A DNA stretch of 64,000 nt from JALHUB01 sp963719465 (GCA_963719465.1 OY970386.1:186001-250000); one strand, 5' to 3'; counted from the first letter of the stretch, positions 17,201-26,380 are shown. Notes: generated from the sequence alone by a model not told the origin. Made by a program: numbers and translations.

Positions 17201-17293
17201 ATGCGAATGCACGCTCAGGCGGGTAAGCTGAGCCTGAGAGCTTTCGTGCGGAGGACCTCTCGTCGGACCGCCCGGCGGGAGGCTTTTTTATGA
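17201..17293 (+). CDS. pyr leader ORF (30 residues) spanning the attenuator
   Basis: ATG 17201 opens MRMHAQAGKLSLRAFVRRTS and continues arginine-rich to a TGA at 17291-17293 that overlaps the pyrR ATG (ATGA at 17290-17293). GGGAAGGGG lies just upstream, and a second in-frame ATG at 17207 has better spacing. The ORF crosses the whole terminator hairpin, so translation of it would stop that hairpin forming and hand ribosomes to pyrR. No homologue is known to me. It could be a chance frame, but the exact stop-start coupling is suggestive. Confidence 0.45.
   Translation: MRMHAQAGKLSLRAFVRRTSRRTARREAFL
17256..17289 (+). terminator. attenuator (intrinsic terminator) before pyrR
   Basis: CCTCTCGTCGG pairs with CCGGCGGGAGG over 11 bp (two G-U pairs) around a six-base loop, directly followed by CTTTTTTA and the pyrR start. 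A separate upstream hairpin, CTCAGGC (17214-17220) with GCCTGAG (17232-17238), lies between it and the PyrR element. Confidence 0.8.
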
Positions 17294-17832
17294 CCGAAAC
17301 CGTAATCATGTCCCCCGATGACGTCCGTCGCGCCGTCATGCGCATCGCCCACGAGATCGTGGAGAACAACCGCGGCTGCCAGGACCTCGTCTTCGTCGGC
17401 ATGCGGACGCGCGGCGTCCCGCTGGCCGAGCGCATCGCCCGCGGCATCGCCGAGTTCGAGGGCGAGACCGTCCCCGTCGGCTCGCTCGACATCGGCCTCT
17501 ACCGCGACGACCTACCTCACGTCGGTCTCGACATCGAGATCAAGCCCAGCGACATCCCGACGGACATCGATGGCAAGCGCCTCGTGCTCGTCGACAACGT
17601 CCTCTACACCGGCCGCAGCATTCGCGCCGCCCTCGACGCCCTCATCGACTACGGCCGGCCCCAGCGCATCCAGCTCGCCGTCCTCGTCGACCGCGGCCAC
17701 CGCGAGCTGCCGATCCGCGCTGACTACGTCGGCAAAAACATACCGACCTCCCGTCGCGACGACGTACAGGTGCGTCTCGCTGAGACAGACGGCGGCGATG
17801 GGGTAGTGCTCATCGCCGCGGAGGGAAGCTGA
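17290..17832 (+). CDS. pyrR: bifunctional pyr operon regulator / uracil phosphoribosyltransferase PyrR
   Basis: A 180-residue PRTase-fold protein that binds the pyr leader RNA according to UMP/PRPP levels. The PRPP-binding loop reads RLVLVDNVLYTGRSIRAALDAL; most PyrR proteins have VDDVLYTGRT, so the second acidic residue is Asn here. VLVDRGHRELPIRADYVGKNIPTS is the usual PyrR C-terminal motif, and the N-terminal VFVGMRTRGVPLA is typical. It is the first gene of the operon, right after its own attenuator. The D-to-N change may weaken UPRTase activity without affecting RNA binding (inference). Confidence 0.95.
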   Translation: MTETVIMSPDDVRRAVMRIAHEIVENNRGCQDLVFVGMRTRGVPLAERIARGIAEFEGETVPVGSLDIGLYRDDLPHVGLDIEIKPSDIPTDIDGKRLVLVDNVLYTGRSIRAALDALIDYGRPQRIQLAVLVDRGHRELPIRADYVGKNIPTSRRDDVQVRLAETDGGDGVVLIAAEGS

Positions 17833-17834
17833 CC

Positions 17835-18887
17835 ATGGCAAGAGAATCCGGTAGACGAGAGTCGAACGGCGGCGCGGCCGTCCTCGTCCAGGAGCCGCCG
17901 CCCATCCTCACACCGCCCGCGCCCAACGTCTGGCGCCACCGCCACATCCTCAACGTCGACGACTTCTCGAAAGAGGAGATCGAGCTGGTGATGGAGACCG
18001 CCGGCGTAATGAAAGAGATCCTCGCGCGGCCAATCCCGCGCATCCCGACCCTCCGCGGCACGACGATAATCACCGTCTTCTACGAAGCCAGCACCCGCAC
18101 GCGCTCCTCCTTCGAGCTAGCGGGCAAGGCCCTCGGGGCGGACGTTATCAACATCACCTCCATCGGCAGCAGCGTCCAGAAAGGCGAGTCGATTGTCGAC
18201 ACCGTGCTGACGCTGCAGGCCGTCGGCGCTGACATGCTGGTCATGCGCCACTCCCGCTCCGGCGCGCCGTATCTGGCGTCGCGGCACACACGCGCCTCCG
18301 TCATCAACGCCGGCGACGGCTGGCACGCCCACCCATCGCAGGCGCTGCTCGACCTGTTCACCATCCGCTCCCACATCGGCAACGTGCGGGGGCGCAAGGT
18401 CGTCATCATCGGCGACATCACGCACAGCCGCGTCGCCCGCTCCAACCTCTGGTCGCTGACGACGATGGGCGCGCACGTGGTCGTCTGCGGTCCGCCGACG
18501 CTCCTGCCGGTCGGGATCGAGGGGCCGCACGGCAGCGAATCGGCCGACAAGCGCCTCGCCCTGCCGCCGGTCGAAGTCGAAACGAACGTCGACCGCGCCA
18601 TCAAGGACGCGGACGTGATAATGACGCTCCGCCTGCAGCTCGAACGCATGCAGTCCGGCCTCATCCCGACGATCCGCGAGTACTGCAACCTCTACCAGGT
18701 GACCGGCCGCCGCCTGGCGACCGCGAGGCCCGGCGCGCTCGTCCTCCACCCGGGGCCCGTCAACGAAGGCGTTGAGATATCGCTGGACGTGGCGCACGGC
18801 GCCCAGTCGGTCATCGAAGAGCAGGTCGCGAACGGCGTCGCCGTGCGCATGGCCCTCCTCTACCTCATATCGAGGGGACGCGGATGA
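17835..18887 (+). CDS. pyrB: aspartate carbamoyltransferase catalytic subunit
   Basis: A 350-residue ATCase that condenses carbamoyl phosphate with aspartate in pyrimidine synthesis. The carbamoyl-phosphate site FYEASTRTRSSFE is present, followed by the flexible-loop Lys in SSVQKGES, the HPSQALLDL motif near the middle and HPGPVNEGVEI at the C-terminus. About 40 extra N-terminal residues (VQEPPPILTPPAPNVW) precede the fold. ATG 17835 follows GGAGGGAAG. It overlaps pyrC by four bases. No pyrI regulatory subunit is present. Confidence 0.97.
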   Translation: MARESGRRESNGGAAVLVQEPPPILTPPAPNVWRHRHILNVDDFSKEEIELVMETAGVMKEILARPIPRIPTLRGTTIITVFYEASTRTRSSFELAGKALGADVINITSIGSSVQKGESIVDTVLTLQAVGADMLVMRHSRSGAPYLASRHTRASVINAGDGWHAHPSQALLDLFTIRSHIGNVRGRKVVIIGDITHSRVARSNLWSLTTMGAHVVVCGPPTLLPVGIEGPHGSESADKRLALPPVEVETNVDRAIKDADVIMTLRLQLERMQSGLIPTIREYCNLYQVTGRRLATARPGALVLHPGPVNEGVEISLDVAHGAQSVIEEQVANGVAVRMALLYLISRGRG

Positions 18888-20236
18888 GCGACGAGAGCAA
18901 GCCCATCCTTGTCCGCGGCGGGCGCATCCTCGACCCGGCCCGCGGCGTCGACCTGGTCGGCGACGTGCTTGTCGAGAGCGGCCGCATCGCCGCCGTAGAC
19001 GCCCGCATCGAAGCGCAGGGGGCGCGGGTCATCGACGCGAAGGGCCTTGTCGTCTGCCCTGGCCTCGTCGACATCCACTGCCACCTGCGCGACCCCGGCT
19101 TCGAGTACAAGGAGACTATCGAGACCGGCACGCGGGCGGCGGCGCGCGGCGGCTTCACCACGGTCTGCTGCATGCCCAACACGAACCCACCCATCGACTC
19201 CCGCGCGACGGTCGAGTACATCCAGCGGGTCGCGGCGGCAACGGCTTCCGCTCGCGTGCTGCCGGTTGGCTGCGTCAGCAAGGGGCGCCGCGGCGAAGAG
19301 CTGGCGGAGCTCGGCGACCTGGCGGAGGCCGGCGCTGTCGCCTTCAGCGACGACGGCTCGCCGGTGGCCAACGCGGAGCTCATGCGCCGCGCCCTCGAAT
19401 ACGCCCGCGCCCTCGGCCTGCCCATCTCCAACCACTGCCAGGACCCGACGCTCGCCCACAACGGCGTGATGCACGAAGGCTGGGTGGCGGCGCGGCTGGG
19501 CTTGCGCGGCGAGCCCTCGGCGGCGGAAGAGTCGATGGTTGCCCGCGACATCGCCCTGGCGGAGCTCACCGGCGGGCGAGTACATATCGCCCACGTCAGC
19601 ACGGCCGGCAGCGTCGAGCTCGTCCGGCAGGCGAAGGCGCGCGGCCTGCCCGTGACGGCGGAAGCGACGCCGCACCACCTGACACTGACGCATGAGCTCG
19701 TTATGTCGAGCTCCTCGTCGAACGGGCTGGCTTACGACACCGACGCCAAGGTCATGCCGCCGCTGCGGACGGCCGACAACGTCGCCGCCTGTGTCGAGGG
19801 GCTGCGCGACGGCACCATCGACGCCATCTCCACCGACCACGCGCCGCACGCGCCCGTCGACAAGCTGTGCGAGTTCGACGACGCGCCGTCCGGGATCATC
19901 GGCTTCGAGACGGCGCTGGCCCTCGTCCTATCCCTCGTCCACGACGACAAGCTGGACCTGGCGACGCTGCTGCATCGAATGACCGCCGGCCCCGTGGCGG
20001 CCTTCGGGCTCGACCGCATCGACGGGCTTGCCGGCCTCGGCAGCCTTGCCGTCGGCGCGCCAGGCGACGTGCTGGTGTTCGACCCGAACGCGGAATGGAC
20101 CGTCGACCCGGAGCGCTTCGCCAGCAAGGGGCGAAACACGCCATTGGCGGGTCGTGTGCTGAAAGGCCAGGTCGTCGCAACGATTTCGATGGGTCGGCCC
20201 ATCTTCACAACAGAGAGCGTTGGGAGCCAACGGTGA
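18884..20236 (+). CDS. pyrC: dihydroorotase (type I)
   Basis: A 450-residue amidohydrolase that cyclises carbamoyl aspartate to dihydroorotate. DIHCHLRDPGFEYKETIETG holds the two metal histidines (HxH) and substrate Arg, CMPNTNPP is the family signature, and ISTDHAPH carries the catalytic Asp. It starts at ATG 18884 inside the pyrB stop, and its own stop overlaps the GTG of the next gene. Normal length. Confidence 0.97.
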   Translation: MSDESKPILVRGGRILDPARGVDLVGDVLVESGRIAAVDARIEAQGARVIDAKGLVVCPGLVDIHCHLRDPGFEYKETIETGTRAAARGGFTTVCCMPNTNPPIDSRATVEYIQRVAAATASARVLPVGCVSKGRRGEELAELGDLAEAGAVAFSDDGSPVANAELMRRALEYARALGLPISNHCQDPTLAHNGVMHEGWVAARLGLRGEPSAAEESMVARDIALAELTGGRVHIAHVSTAGSVELVRQAKARGLPVTAEATPHHLTLTHELVMSSSSSNGLAYDTDAKVMPPLRTADNVAACVEGLRDGTIDAISTDHAPHAPVDKLCEFDDAPSGIIGFETALALVLSLVHDDKLDLATLLHRMTAGPVAAFGLDRIDGLAGLGSLAVGAPGDVLVFDPNAEWTVDPERFASKGRNTPLAGRVLKGQVVATISMGRPIFTTESVGSQR

Positions 20237-20994
20237 AACGCAGGAAGAGCACAGACCGTCAAGAGATCATTGCGCATTTGCAGTCTCGTGGCCCGCTAAC
20301 ACCCGAGGAGAGGCCCATAGTTTTCGTCACTCCAATTGAGGTCGTGGAACTCACTCCGGAGGAAGCTGCACGTTACCGCGCGGAACCATTGCCAAACTCG
20401 GGAGAGCAGCTCTGCCTAGCTGCATTGGACACCTTCAACCGGACACTGGGCGACCGCGTGCCGCTTGCCATTCCACACTTGCTCGGCGAGCTGAGTTACA
20501 AGCTGCAGGCAATGGAATATCATCTAAGGAAGGTTGGCGGAGACGGCATCGAGCAATGGTTTGAAGCTGAGGCCGCCATTTATCAAGCCAGGTCGAGCTT
20601 GGAGATTCTGGCCAGGATTCTGCACGAGTTCATCAAACAGGTGAAACCCTCCTTCCGCAGCGACGGAAGGCCGATCGCAAACGTACTGAAACAGCAGCCA
20701 AGGTTCTCGCCTCAGTACGCTTCGAGCATCCAACTTGCAGCTCTTGTTGAGGCGGCGGGATTCATTGAGACTCTCAGCGCCGTTCGCGACGAGATCTCTC
20801 ACTGGTCCAGCTTTCCGACTCTGACCAAGGCCCGTACTGGCACGGTTCATCTGGCTGGTATGGATCTTGATCAGTTCTGCATAGGAATGTGGCTACAGTT
20901 GATGCCGTTTAGCCGTCACTTCCTGGAATGGACCATCGATATCGCTTGTCGATTGGCACCCTCGGCTGGCGAGAGCGTGAAGCAGGAGGCTTGA
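20233..20994 (+). CDS. hypothetical protein with HEPN-like Rx4H motif inside the pyr operon
   Basis: A 253-residue predicted soluble, mostly helical protein that I do not recognise. Near residue 180 it has AVRDEISHWSS, which fits the Arg-x4-His motif of HEPN-fold proteins, and the preceding ARSSLEILARILHEF helix is compatible with that fold. The G+C content is visibly lower than that of the flanking pyr genes, suggesting acquisition. GTG 20233 overlaps the pyrC stop, so it is expressed with the operon. A role in RNA cleavage or nucleotide-linked control would be speculation. Confidence 0.6.
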   Translation: MKRRKSTDRQEIIAHLQSRGPLTPEERPIVFVTPIEVVELTPEEAARYRAEPLPNSGEQLCLAALDTFNRTLGDRVPLAIPHLLGELSYKLQAMEYHLRKVGGDGIEQWFEAEAAIYQARSSLEILARILHEFIKQVKPSFRSDGRPIANVLKQQPRFSPQYASSIQLAALVEAAGFIETLSAVRDEISHWSSFPTLTKARTGTVHLAGMDLDQFCIGMWLQLMPFSRHFLEWTIDIACRLAPSAGESVKQEA

Positions 20995-20995
20995 G

Positions 20996-21349
20996 ATGGC
21001 GTGGCAATGTCGCTACTGCAGGAAAGACCTGCCGAACAAGGCGCTCAAGTGCCCGTCCTGCGGCGAGTGGCTCATCAACGCCACCCACCGCTGGGACTAT
21101 AAGCACTTCTACCTGCCCGTCGTCGGCTGGGAGTCCACGGAGGCCGGCGCCGGCTACAACGAGGGGGCGTTCGCGGCTGAGCTGGCCAAGCTGGGCGCCG
21201 ACGGCTGGGAGCTGGCGTCGCTGGTCCCGAAGTGGCGCTGGGAAGGCGGTCAGCCGGTCGCCATAGCGGGCTACTACGTGACCGTAAAGCGGCACGGCTC
21301 CCGCATCTATGACATCGAAGAGGCGGAGGCGATAGAGAGTGACAGATAA
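20996..21349 (+). CDS. zinc-ribbon plus DUF4177-like small protein
   Basis: A 117-residue protein. Residues 1-22 form a zinc ribbon (CRYCRKDL...KCPSCGEW, two CxxC pairs). The rest, DYKHFYLPVVGWES and LAKLGADGWELASLVPKW, has the 'L...G.dGWELv...p' pattern of DUF4177-type domains. ATG 20996 has AGGAGG upstream. Its 3' end overlaps carA by 11 bases, so it is carried within the pyr operon. Its function is unknown. Confidence 0.75.
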   Translation: MAWQCRYCRKDLPNKALKCPSCGEWLINATHRWDYKHFYLPVVGWESTEAGAGYNEGAFAAELAKLGADGWELASLVPKWRWEGGQPVAIAGYYVTVKRHGSRIYDIEEAEAIESDR

Positions 21350-22463
21350 GGCGCGCCTGGTCCTGGAGGACGGCTCGACCTACGAGGGCGAGGCGTTCGG
21401 CGCGGACAGCGCGGCCGGCGGCGAGGTCGTCTTCTCGACCAGCATGACCGGCTACCAGGAGGCGCTCACCGACCCGTCGTTCGCCGGCCAGATCCTGGTG
21501 CTGACCTACCCGCTCGCTGGCAACTACGGCATCAACCGCTTCGACGTCGAGTCGAACCGCATCCAGGTCGCCGGCATGGTCGTGCGCGAGCACTGCGACC
21601 TGCCGAGCCACTGGCAGTCGGAGATGACGCTGCACGACTACCTGGCGCGAAACGGCATCCCCGGCCTTTCCGGCATTGACACACGCGCGCTCACGCGCCG
21701 GCTCCGCATGTCCGGTGTCATGATGGGCACGATAACGCGCGACCAGCCGGAGGAGGCGCTCGCCCGCCTGCGCGAGTCGCCGCGCTATGGCGAGATCGAC
21801 TTCGTCCGCAACGTCAGCACCGATTGCGACTACGACTGGCCGGACAGCCAGACCGCGTCGAAGAGCCACATCGTCCTCGTCGACATGGGCGTGAAGTACA
21901 ACATCATGCGCCTGCTCAGCCGTCGCGGCGCCCACGTCACCGCCGTCCCCTGCCTGACGACAGCCGAAGACGTCCTGGCGCTGCGGCCCGACGGCGTCGT
22001 CCTCTCGCCCGGCCCCGGCGACCCCGCCCACCTCGGCTACGTCGTAGAAACGTTGAAAGGGCTCATCGGCAAAACGCCGATACTTGGCATCTGCCTGGGA
22101 CACCAGACGCTGGGCACGGCCTTCGGCGCGACGACGTTCAAGCTGAAGTTCGGCCACCGCGGCGCCAACCACCCGGTGCGCGACGTTACGACCAGCCGCG
22201 TCTATATCACCGCCCAGAACCATGGCTACGCCGTCGACCCCGACGGCCTTCGCGGCGGCATGGAAGTGAGCCACACGAACATCAACGACGGCACCGTCGA
22301 GGGGCTGCGCCACGAGGAGCTTGGCATTATGTCAATTCAGTACCACTCCGAGGCGTCGCCCGGCCCGCTCGACAACACGTATTTCTTCGACCGCTTTCTC
22401 GCGCTCGTCGCCGAGCGAAAGAGCGCAGGCGGCCCTCTCGATGCCTGGCGGCTGAACGCCTGA
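21339..22463 (+). CDS. carA: carbamoyl-phosphate synthase small (glutaminase) subunit
   Basis: A 374-residue glutamine amidotransferase subunit that supplies ammonia to CarB. The N-terminal domain starts ARLVLEDGSTYEGEAFG and contains STSMTGYQEALTDPSF. The class I glutaminase domain has the nucleophile in LGICLGHQTLG and the His/Glu pair in QYHSEASPGP. It starts at GTG 21339 within the preceding ORF. carB follows after one intervening gene. Confidence 0.98.
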   Translation: MTDKARLVLEDGSTYEGEAFGADSAAGGEVVFSTSMTGYQEALTDPSFAGQILVLTYPLAGNYGINRFDVESNRIQVAGMVVREHCDLPSHWQSEMTLHDYLARNGIPGLSGIDTRALTRRLRMSGVMMGTITRDQPEEALARLRESPRYGEIDFVRNVSTDCDYDWPDSQTASKSHIVLVDMGVKYNIMRLLSRRGAHVTAVPCLTTAEDVLALRPDGVVLSPGPGDPAHLGYVVETLKGLIGKTPILGICLGHQTLGTAFGATTFKLKFGHRGANHPVRDVTTSRVYITAQNHGYAVDPDGLRGGMEVSHTNINDGTVEGLRHEELGIMSIQYHSEASPGPLDNTYFFDRFLALVAERKSAGGPLDAWRLNA

Positions 22464-22470
22464 GATATTC

Positions 22471-23037
22471 ATGAAGGAGACGCAGACGGATAGAGACGAG
22501 GAGCCGGACACGGTCGAGCCGGACGGCGCGGACGATAGCGCCCCGCACTGGATCCGCAAGCGCCGCCGCCGGCCCCTCGTCCGACGTGTCGGCGGCCACG
22601 TGGAGACGCGCTTGTCTTACGGCATCCTCACCCTCAGCACCTTCGGCTTCGAGGCCGCCATCGTGCTCATCGTCATCGCCGTGGTCGGGCCGCTGGTCCT
22701 GCTTGCACAGGGGCACTTCCTGCACGCGCTCGTCCTGTTCGTCGTCGCGCTTGCCTGCGCCGCGGTCGCCGGGGCGTTCGGATTCGCCGCCGGCTTTATC
22801 GGCGTGCCCTTCGCCGGCGACTGGTTCCTCGAATGGCCTGCCCACGCCATCGCCTGGACCATCGGCCTCGCGGGCTGCGCCTTGCTGGCGGCGCTGATCT
22901 TCCTGACGCCGCTGCCCGCCTACGCAGGACCGCTCTTGACGGTCGCGGCCGTCTTCGGCGCCGGCTACACGCTCGCCTACGCGCTGCGCGTCACCAAGCC
23001 GCAAAAGCCACCCGAACGCGAGCAGAAGAGACGCTGA
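22471..23037 (+). CDS. small integral membrane protein between carA and carB
   Basis: A 188-residue protein with an acidic, then Arg-rich, N-terminus (residues 1-40, with RKRRRRPLVRRVGGH) and four hydrophobic segments between about 50 and 175. I do not recognise a family. It sits seven bases after carA and 22 before carB on the same strand, so it is co-transcribed with the pyr genes. The position could reflect insertion rather than function. Confidence 0.7.
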   Translation: MKETQTDRDEEPDTVEPDGADDSAPHWIRKRRRRPLVRRVGGHVETRLSYGILTLSTFGFEAAIVLIVIAVVGPLVLLAQGHFLHALVLFVVALACAAVAGAFGFAAGFIGVPFAGDWFLEWPAHAIAWTIGLAGCALLAALIFLTPLPAYAGPLLTVAAVFGAGYTLAYALRVTKPQKPPEREQKRR

Positions 23038-23058
23038 TGTCGAGAAGCTGGAGAGAAG

Positions 23059-26000
23059 ATGCCTGACAAGCCCACCAAGGTCCTGATCATCGGCTCCGGG
23101 CCCATCATCATCGGCCAGGCCGCCGAGTTCGACTACGCCGGCACGCAGGCCTGCAAGGCAATGCGCGAGGAAGGCGTCATCTCTGTCCTCGTCAACTCCA
23201 ACCCGGCGACGATCATGACCGACGAAGGCATCGCCGACATCGTCTACATCGAGCCGCTGACCGTCGACGTCGTCTCCCGCATTATCGAGCGCGAGCGCCC
23301 CGACGGCCTCCTGCCGACGCTCGGGGGCCAGACCGGCCTCAACCTGGCGGTCGCTCTAGCCGAGGCCGGCGTCCTGGACCGCTTCAACGTCCGCCTGCTG
23401 GGCACGCCGCTTGAGACCATCCGCAAGGCGGAGGACCGCGAGCTTTTCCGCCGCCTCCTCGAAGACATCGGCGAGCCGGTCCCGGCCAGCGCCACCGTCA
23501 CCAGCCTCGGTGAGGCGCGTCTCGTCGCCGATATACTGGGGCTTCCCCTGGTCGTGCGCCCGGCCTACACGCTCGGCGGCACCGGCGGCGGCATCGTCCA
23601 CACGCTCGAGCAGCTCGAGCAGATTGCCGGCGGCGGTCTGGCAGCCAGCCCGATCCATCAGGTGCTGCTCGAGCGCTGCCTCCTCGGCTGGAAAGAGGTC
23701 GAGTACGAGGTTATGCGCGACGGCGCCGACAACTGCATCACCGTCTGCAACATGGAGAACCTCGACCCGATGGGCGTCCACACCGGCGACAGCATCGTCG
23801 TTGCGCCCAGCCAGACGCTGAACGACAAAGAGTACCAGATGCTGCGCTCCGCCAGCCTGCGCATCATCCGCGCCCTTGGCATCGAGGGCGGCTGCAACGT
23901 CCAGTTCGCTCTGGCGCCGCGCCCGGAGATCGCCGACTGGGCGTATCAGGACGCGTCCGCCCCGCCCTATTACGTCATCGAGGTCAACCCCCGCGTCTCT
24001 CGCAGCTCCGCTCTCGCGAGCAAGGCGACGGGCTATCCGATAGCGCGCGTCGCCGGCAAGATCGCCGTCGGCAAGACCCTCGACCAGATTGCTAACGCCG
24101 TCACCGGCAAGACCACCGCCGCCTTCGAGCCCGCGCTCGACTACGTCGTCGTCAAGATCCCGCGCTGGCCCTTCGACAAGTTCGCTTTCGGCGACCGGCA
24201 TCTCGGCACGCAGATGAAGGCGACCGGCGAGGTCATGGCCATCGACCGCAGCTTCGAAGGCGCGCTCCAGAAAGCGGTCCGCTCGCTCGAGTTCGGCAGC
24301 CGCTCGCTCCTCTGGGAGGACCCGGCGTGGGCAGAGCAGCTTGCCGAAGGCATGTCACCTTTCGACCTCCCGCTCGAGGCCAGCGACGAGCGGCTCTGGG
24401 CGCTGATGGCGTCGCTGCGGCGCGGCGCCGACCCCATGGCGCTGGCGCAGCGCACCGGCGTCGAGCCCTGGTTCCTGCTGAAGATGGCCAACATCGTCGC
24501 GATGGAGGAGCGCCTCCTCTCCGAGCCGTTCACGCCCGACCTCCTGCGCGCCGCCAAGCGCATCGGCTTCTCCGACAGCCAGATCGGCGTGCTGGCGGAC
24601 CACCTCACCGAGCAGGTGCGTTACATGCGCAAGCAATGGGACATCCGCCCCGTCTACAAGATGGTCGATACCTGCGCCGCCGAGTTCGACGCCGCCACGC
24701 CCTACTTCTACAGCACCTACGAGCAGGAGAACGAGGCGCTGCCCGAGCCCGGCAAGAAGGCCGTCGTCATCGGCTCCGGCCCCATCCGCATCGGCCAGGG
24801 CATCGAGTTCGACTATTGCAGCGTGCACGCCGTCTGGGCGCTGGGGGAGGCCGGCTACAAGGCGTTGATCGCCAACTCCAACCCGGAGACGGTCTCGACC
24901 GACTTCGACACCAGCGACCGCCTCTACTTCGAGCCGCTGGACGAAGAAGCGGTCCGCGACATACTGGAGAACGAGGCAGACGACAACCTGCCGCCGCCGG
25001 TCATCGTCCAGTTCGGCGGCCAGACGGCGATCAACCTCGCCGGGCCGCTTCACCAGGCCGCCGCGCCGATTCTCGGCTCCAGCGCCGAGGCCATCGACCT
25101 CGCCGAGGACCGCCGCCGCTTCGAGGCGTTTCTCAGCGGCCTCGGCGTGCCGCAGCCGCCCGGCGCCGGCGTCACGACGCTCGAAGACGCCCTCAACATC
25201 GCCGACGTCATCGGCTACCCTGTCCTCGTCCGCCCCAGCTACGTCCTCGGCGGGCGGGCGATGGAGATCGTGCAGAACGCGACGGAGCTCGTGCGCTTCA
25301 TGGGCGCCGCCGTCGAGCTCAGCGGCGGCAAACCCATCCTCATCGATAAGTACTTCGAGGGCAAAGAGGTCGAGGTCGACGCCATCGCCGACGGCGAGCA
25401 GGTGCTCATACCGGGCATCATGGAGCACATCGAGCGCGCCGGCGTCCACTCCGGCGACTCCATGGCCGTCTACCCGGGCCTCGACCTGTCGCAGCACGAG
25501 ATCGATACGATCGTCGACTACACGCAGCGCATCGGCCTTGCCCTCGACGTCCGCGGCCTGATGAACATCCAGTTCGTCATTATGAAGGACAGCTCGCCCG
25601 CCGGCTCCTCTGTCTACGTCCTCGAGGTTAACCCGCGCGCCAGCCGCACGGTGCCCTTCCTGTCGAAGGTCACCGGCGTGCCCATGGTGCGACTCGCCGT
25701 CAACGTCATGCTGGGCAAGACGCTGGCGCAGCAGGGCTACCGCGGCGGACTCTGGCCGGCGCAGGACCTGGTAGCCATCAAGGCGCCGGTGTTCTCGATG
25801 GCGAAGCTCGTCGGCGTCGACACCTACCTCGGTCCGGAGATGAAGTCGACCGGCGAGGTCATGGGCGTCGACAAAGAGTTCCCGGCCGCCCTGGCGAAGG
25901 CGCTCCTCTCCGCCGACTTGCTGCTGCCCCGCGAAGGCGGCGTCCTCCTCAGCATCGCCGACAAGAACAAGGCCGAGTCGCTGCCCATCATTCGCGAGCT

Positions 26001-26376
26001 GGCGCAGGCGCGATTCCGCCTCTACGCCACGGAAGGCACGGCCGACATGATCCGCGGCCTCGGCATGGACGTCGAAGAGGTCACGAAGCGCATCAGCGAG
26101 GGCCATCCCAACGTCGTCGACGTGATCCAGGATGGCAAGGTCGACTGCGTCATCAACACGCCGGAAGGCGGCGGCCCTTCGGCCATGCGCGACGGCTTCC
26201 AGATCCGCCGCGCCGCCGTCGAGAAGCGCATCCCCTGCTTCACCTCGCTCGACACCGCGCGCGCCGCCGTTCGCGCCCTCCTCCTGCAGAACCGCCCGAC
26301 CCCGGCCGGCGCCCGCCCCTACGAAGTGCAGCCGCTACGCCTCTACCTCCGCGGCGACGGCTCGCGAAAGGACTAA
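23059..26376 (+). CDS. carB: carbamoyl-phosphate synthase large subunit
   Basis: An 1105-residue enzyme that makes carbamoyl phosphate from ammonia, bicarbonate and two ATP. The two homologous halves each begin with a dinucleotide-fold motif (LIIGSGPIIIGQAAEFDYAG near residue 8; VIGSGPIRIGQGIEFDYC near 570). ATP-grasp elements such as LPLVVRPAYTLGGTGGG and YPVLVRPSYVLGGRAME follow. The C-terminal allosteric MGS-like domain starts about residue 955 (LPIIRELAQARFRLYATEGTA). Length is as expected. pyrK starts four bases after the stop. Confidence 0.99.
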   Translation: MPDKPTKVLIIGSGPIIIGQAAEFDYAGTQACKAMREEGVISVLVNSNPATIMTDEGIADIVYIEPLTVDVVSRIIERERPDGLLPTLGGQTGLNLAVALAEAGVLDRFNVRLLGTPLETIRKAEDRELFRRLLEDIGEPVPASATVTSLGEARLVADILGLPLVVRPAYTLGGTGGGIVHTLEQLEQIAGGGLAASPIHQVLLERCLLGWKEVEYEVMRDGADNCITVCNMENLDPMGVHTGDSIVVAPSQTLNDKEYQMLRSASLRIIRALGIEGGCNVQFALAPRPEIADWAYQDASAPPYYVIEVNPRVSRSSALASKATGYPIARVAGKIAVGKTLDQIANAVTGKTTAAFEPALDYVVVKIPRWPFDKFAFGDRHLGTQMKATGEVMAIDRSFEGALQKAVRSLEFGSRSLLWEDPAWAEQLAEGMSPFDLPLEASDERLWALMASLRRGADPMALAQRTGVEPWFLLKMANIVAMEERLLSEPFTPDLLRAAKRIGFSDSQIGVLADHLTEQVRYMRKQWDIRPVYKMVDTCAAEFDAATPYFYSTYEQENEALPEPGKKAVVIGSGPIRIGQGIEFDYCSVHAVWALGEAGYKALIANSNPETVSTDFDTSDRLYFEPLDEEAVRDILENEADDNLPPPVIVQFGGQTAINLAGPLHQAAAPILGSSAEAIDLAEDRRRFEAFLSGLGVPQPPGAGVTTLEDALNIADVIGYPVLVRPSYVLGGRAMEIVQNATELVRFMGAAVELSGGKPILIDKYFEGKEVEVDAIADGEQVLIPGIMEHIERAGVHSGDSMAVYPGLDLSQHEIDTIVDYTQRIGLALDVRGLMNIQFVIMKDSSPAGSSVYVLEVNPRASRTVPFLSKVTGVPMVRLAVNVMLGKTLAQQGYRGGLWPAQDLVAIKAPVFSMAKLVGVDTYLGPEMKSTGEVMGVDKEFPAALAKALLSADLLLPREGGVLLSIADKNKAESLPIIRELAQARFRLYATEGTADMIRGLGMDVEEVTKRISEGHPNVVDVIQDGKVDCVINTPEGGGPSAMRDGFQIRRAAVEKRIPCFTSLDTARAAVRALLLQNRPTPAGARPYEVQPLRLYLRGDGSRKD

Positions 26377-26380
26377 CGCA

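Noticed and set aside
24355..26106. 583-residue minus-strand ORF opposite carB
   Set aside because: It is opposite a certain gene. High GC at third codon positions keeps antisense frames open, and the translation has no recognisable domain.
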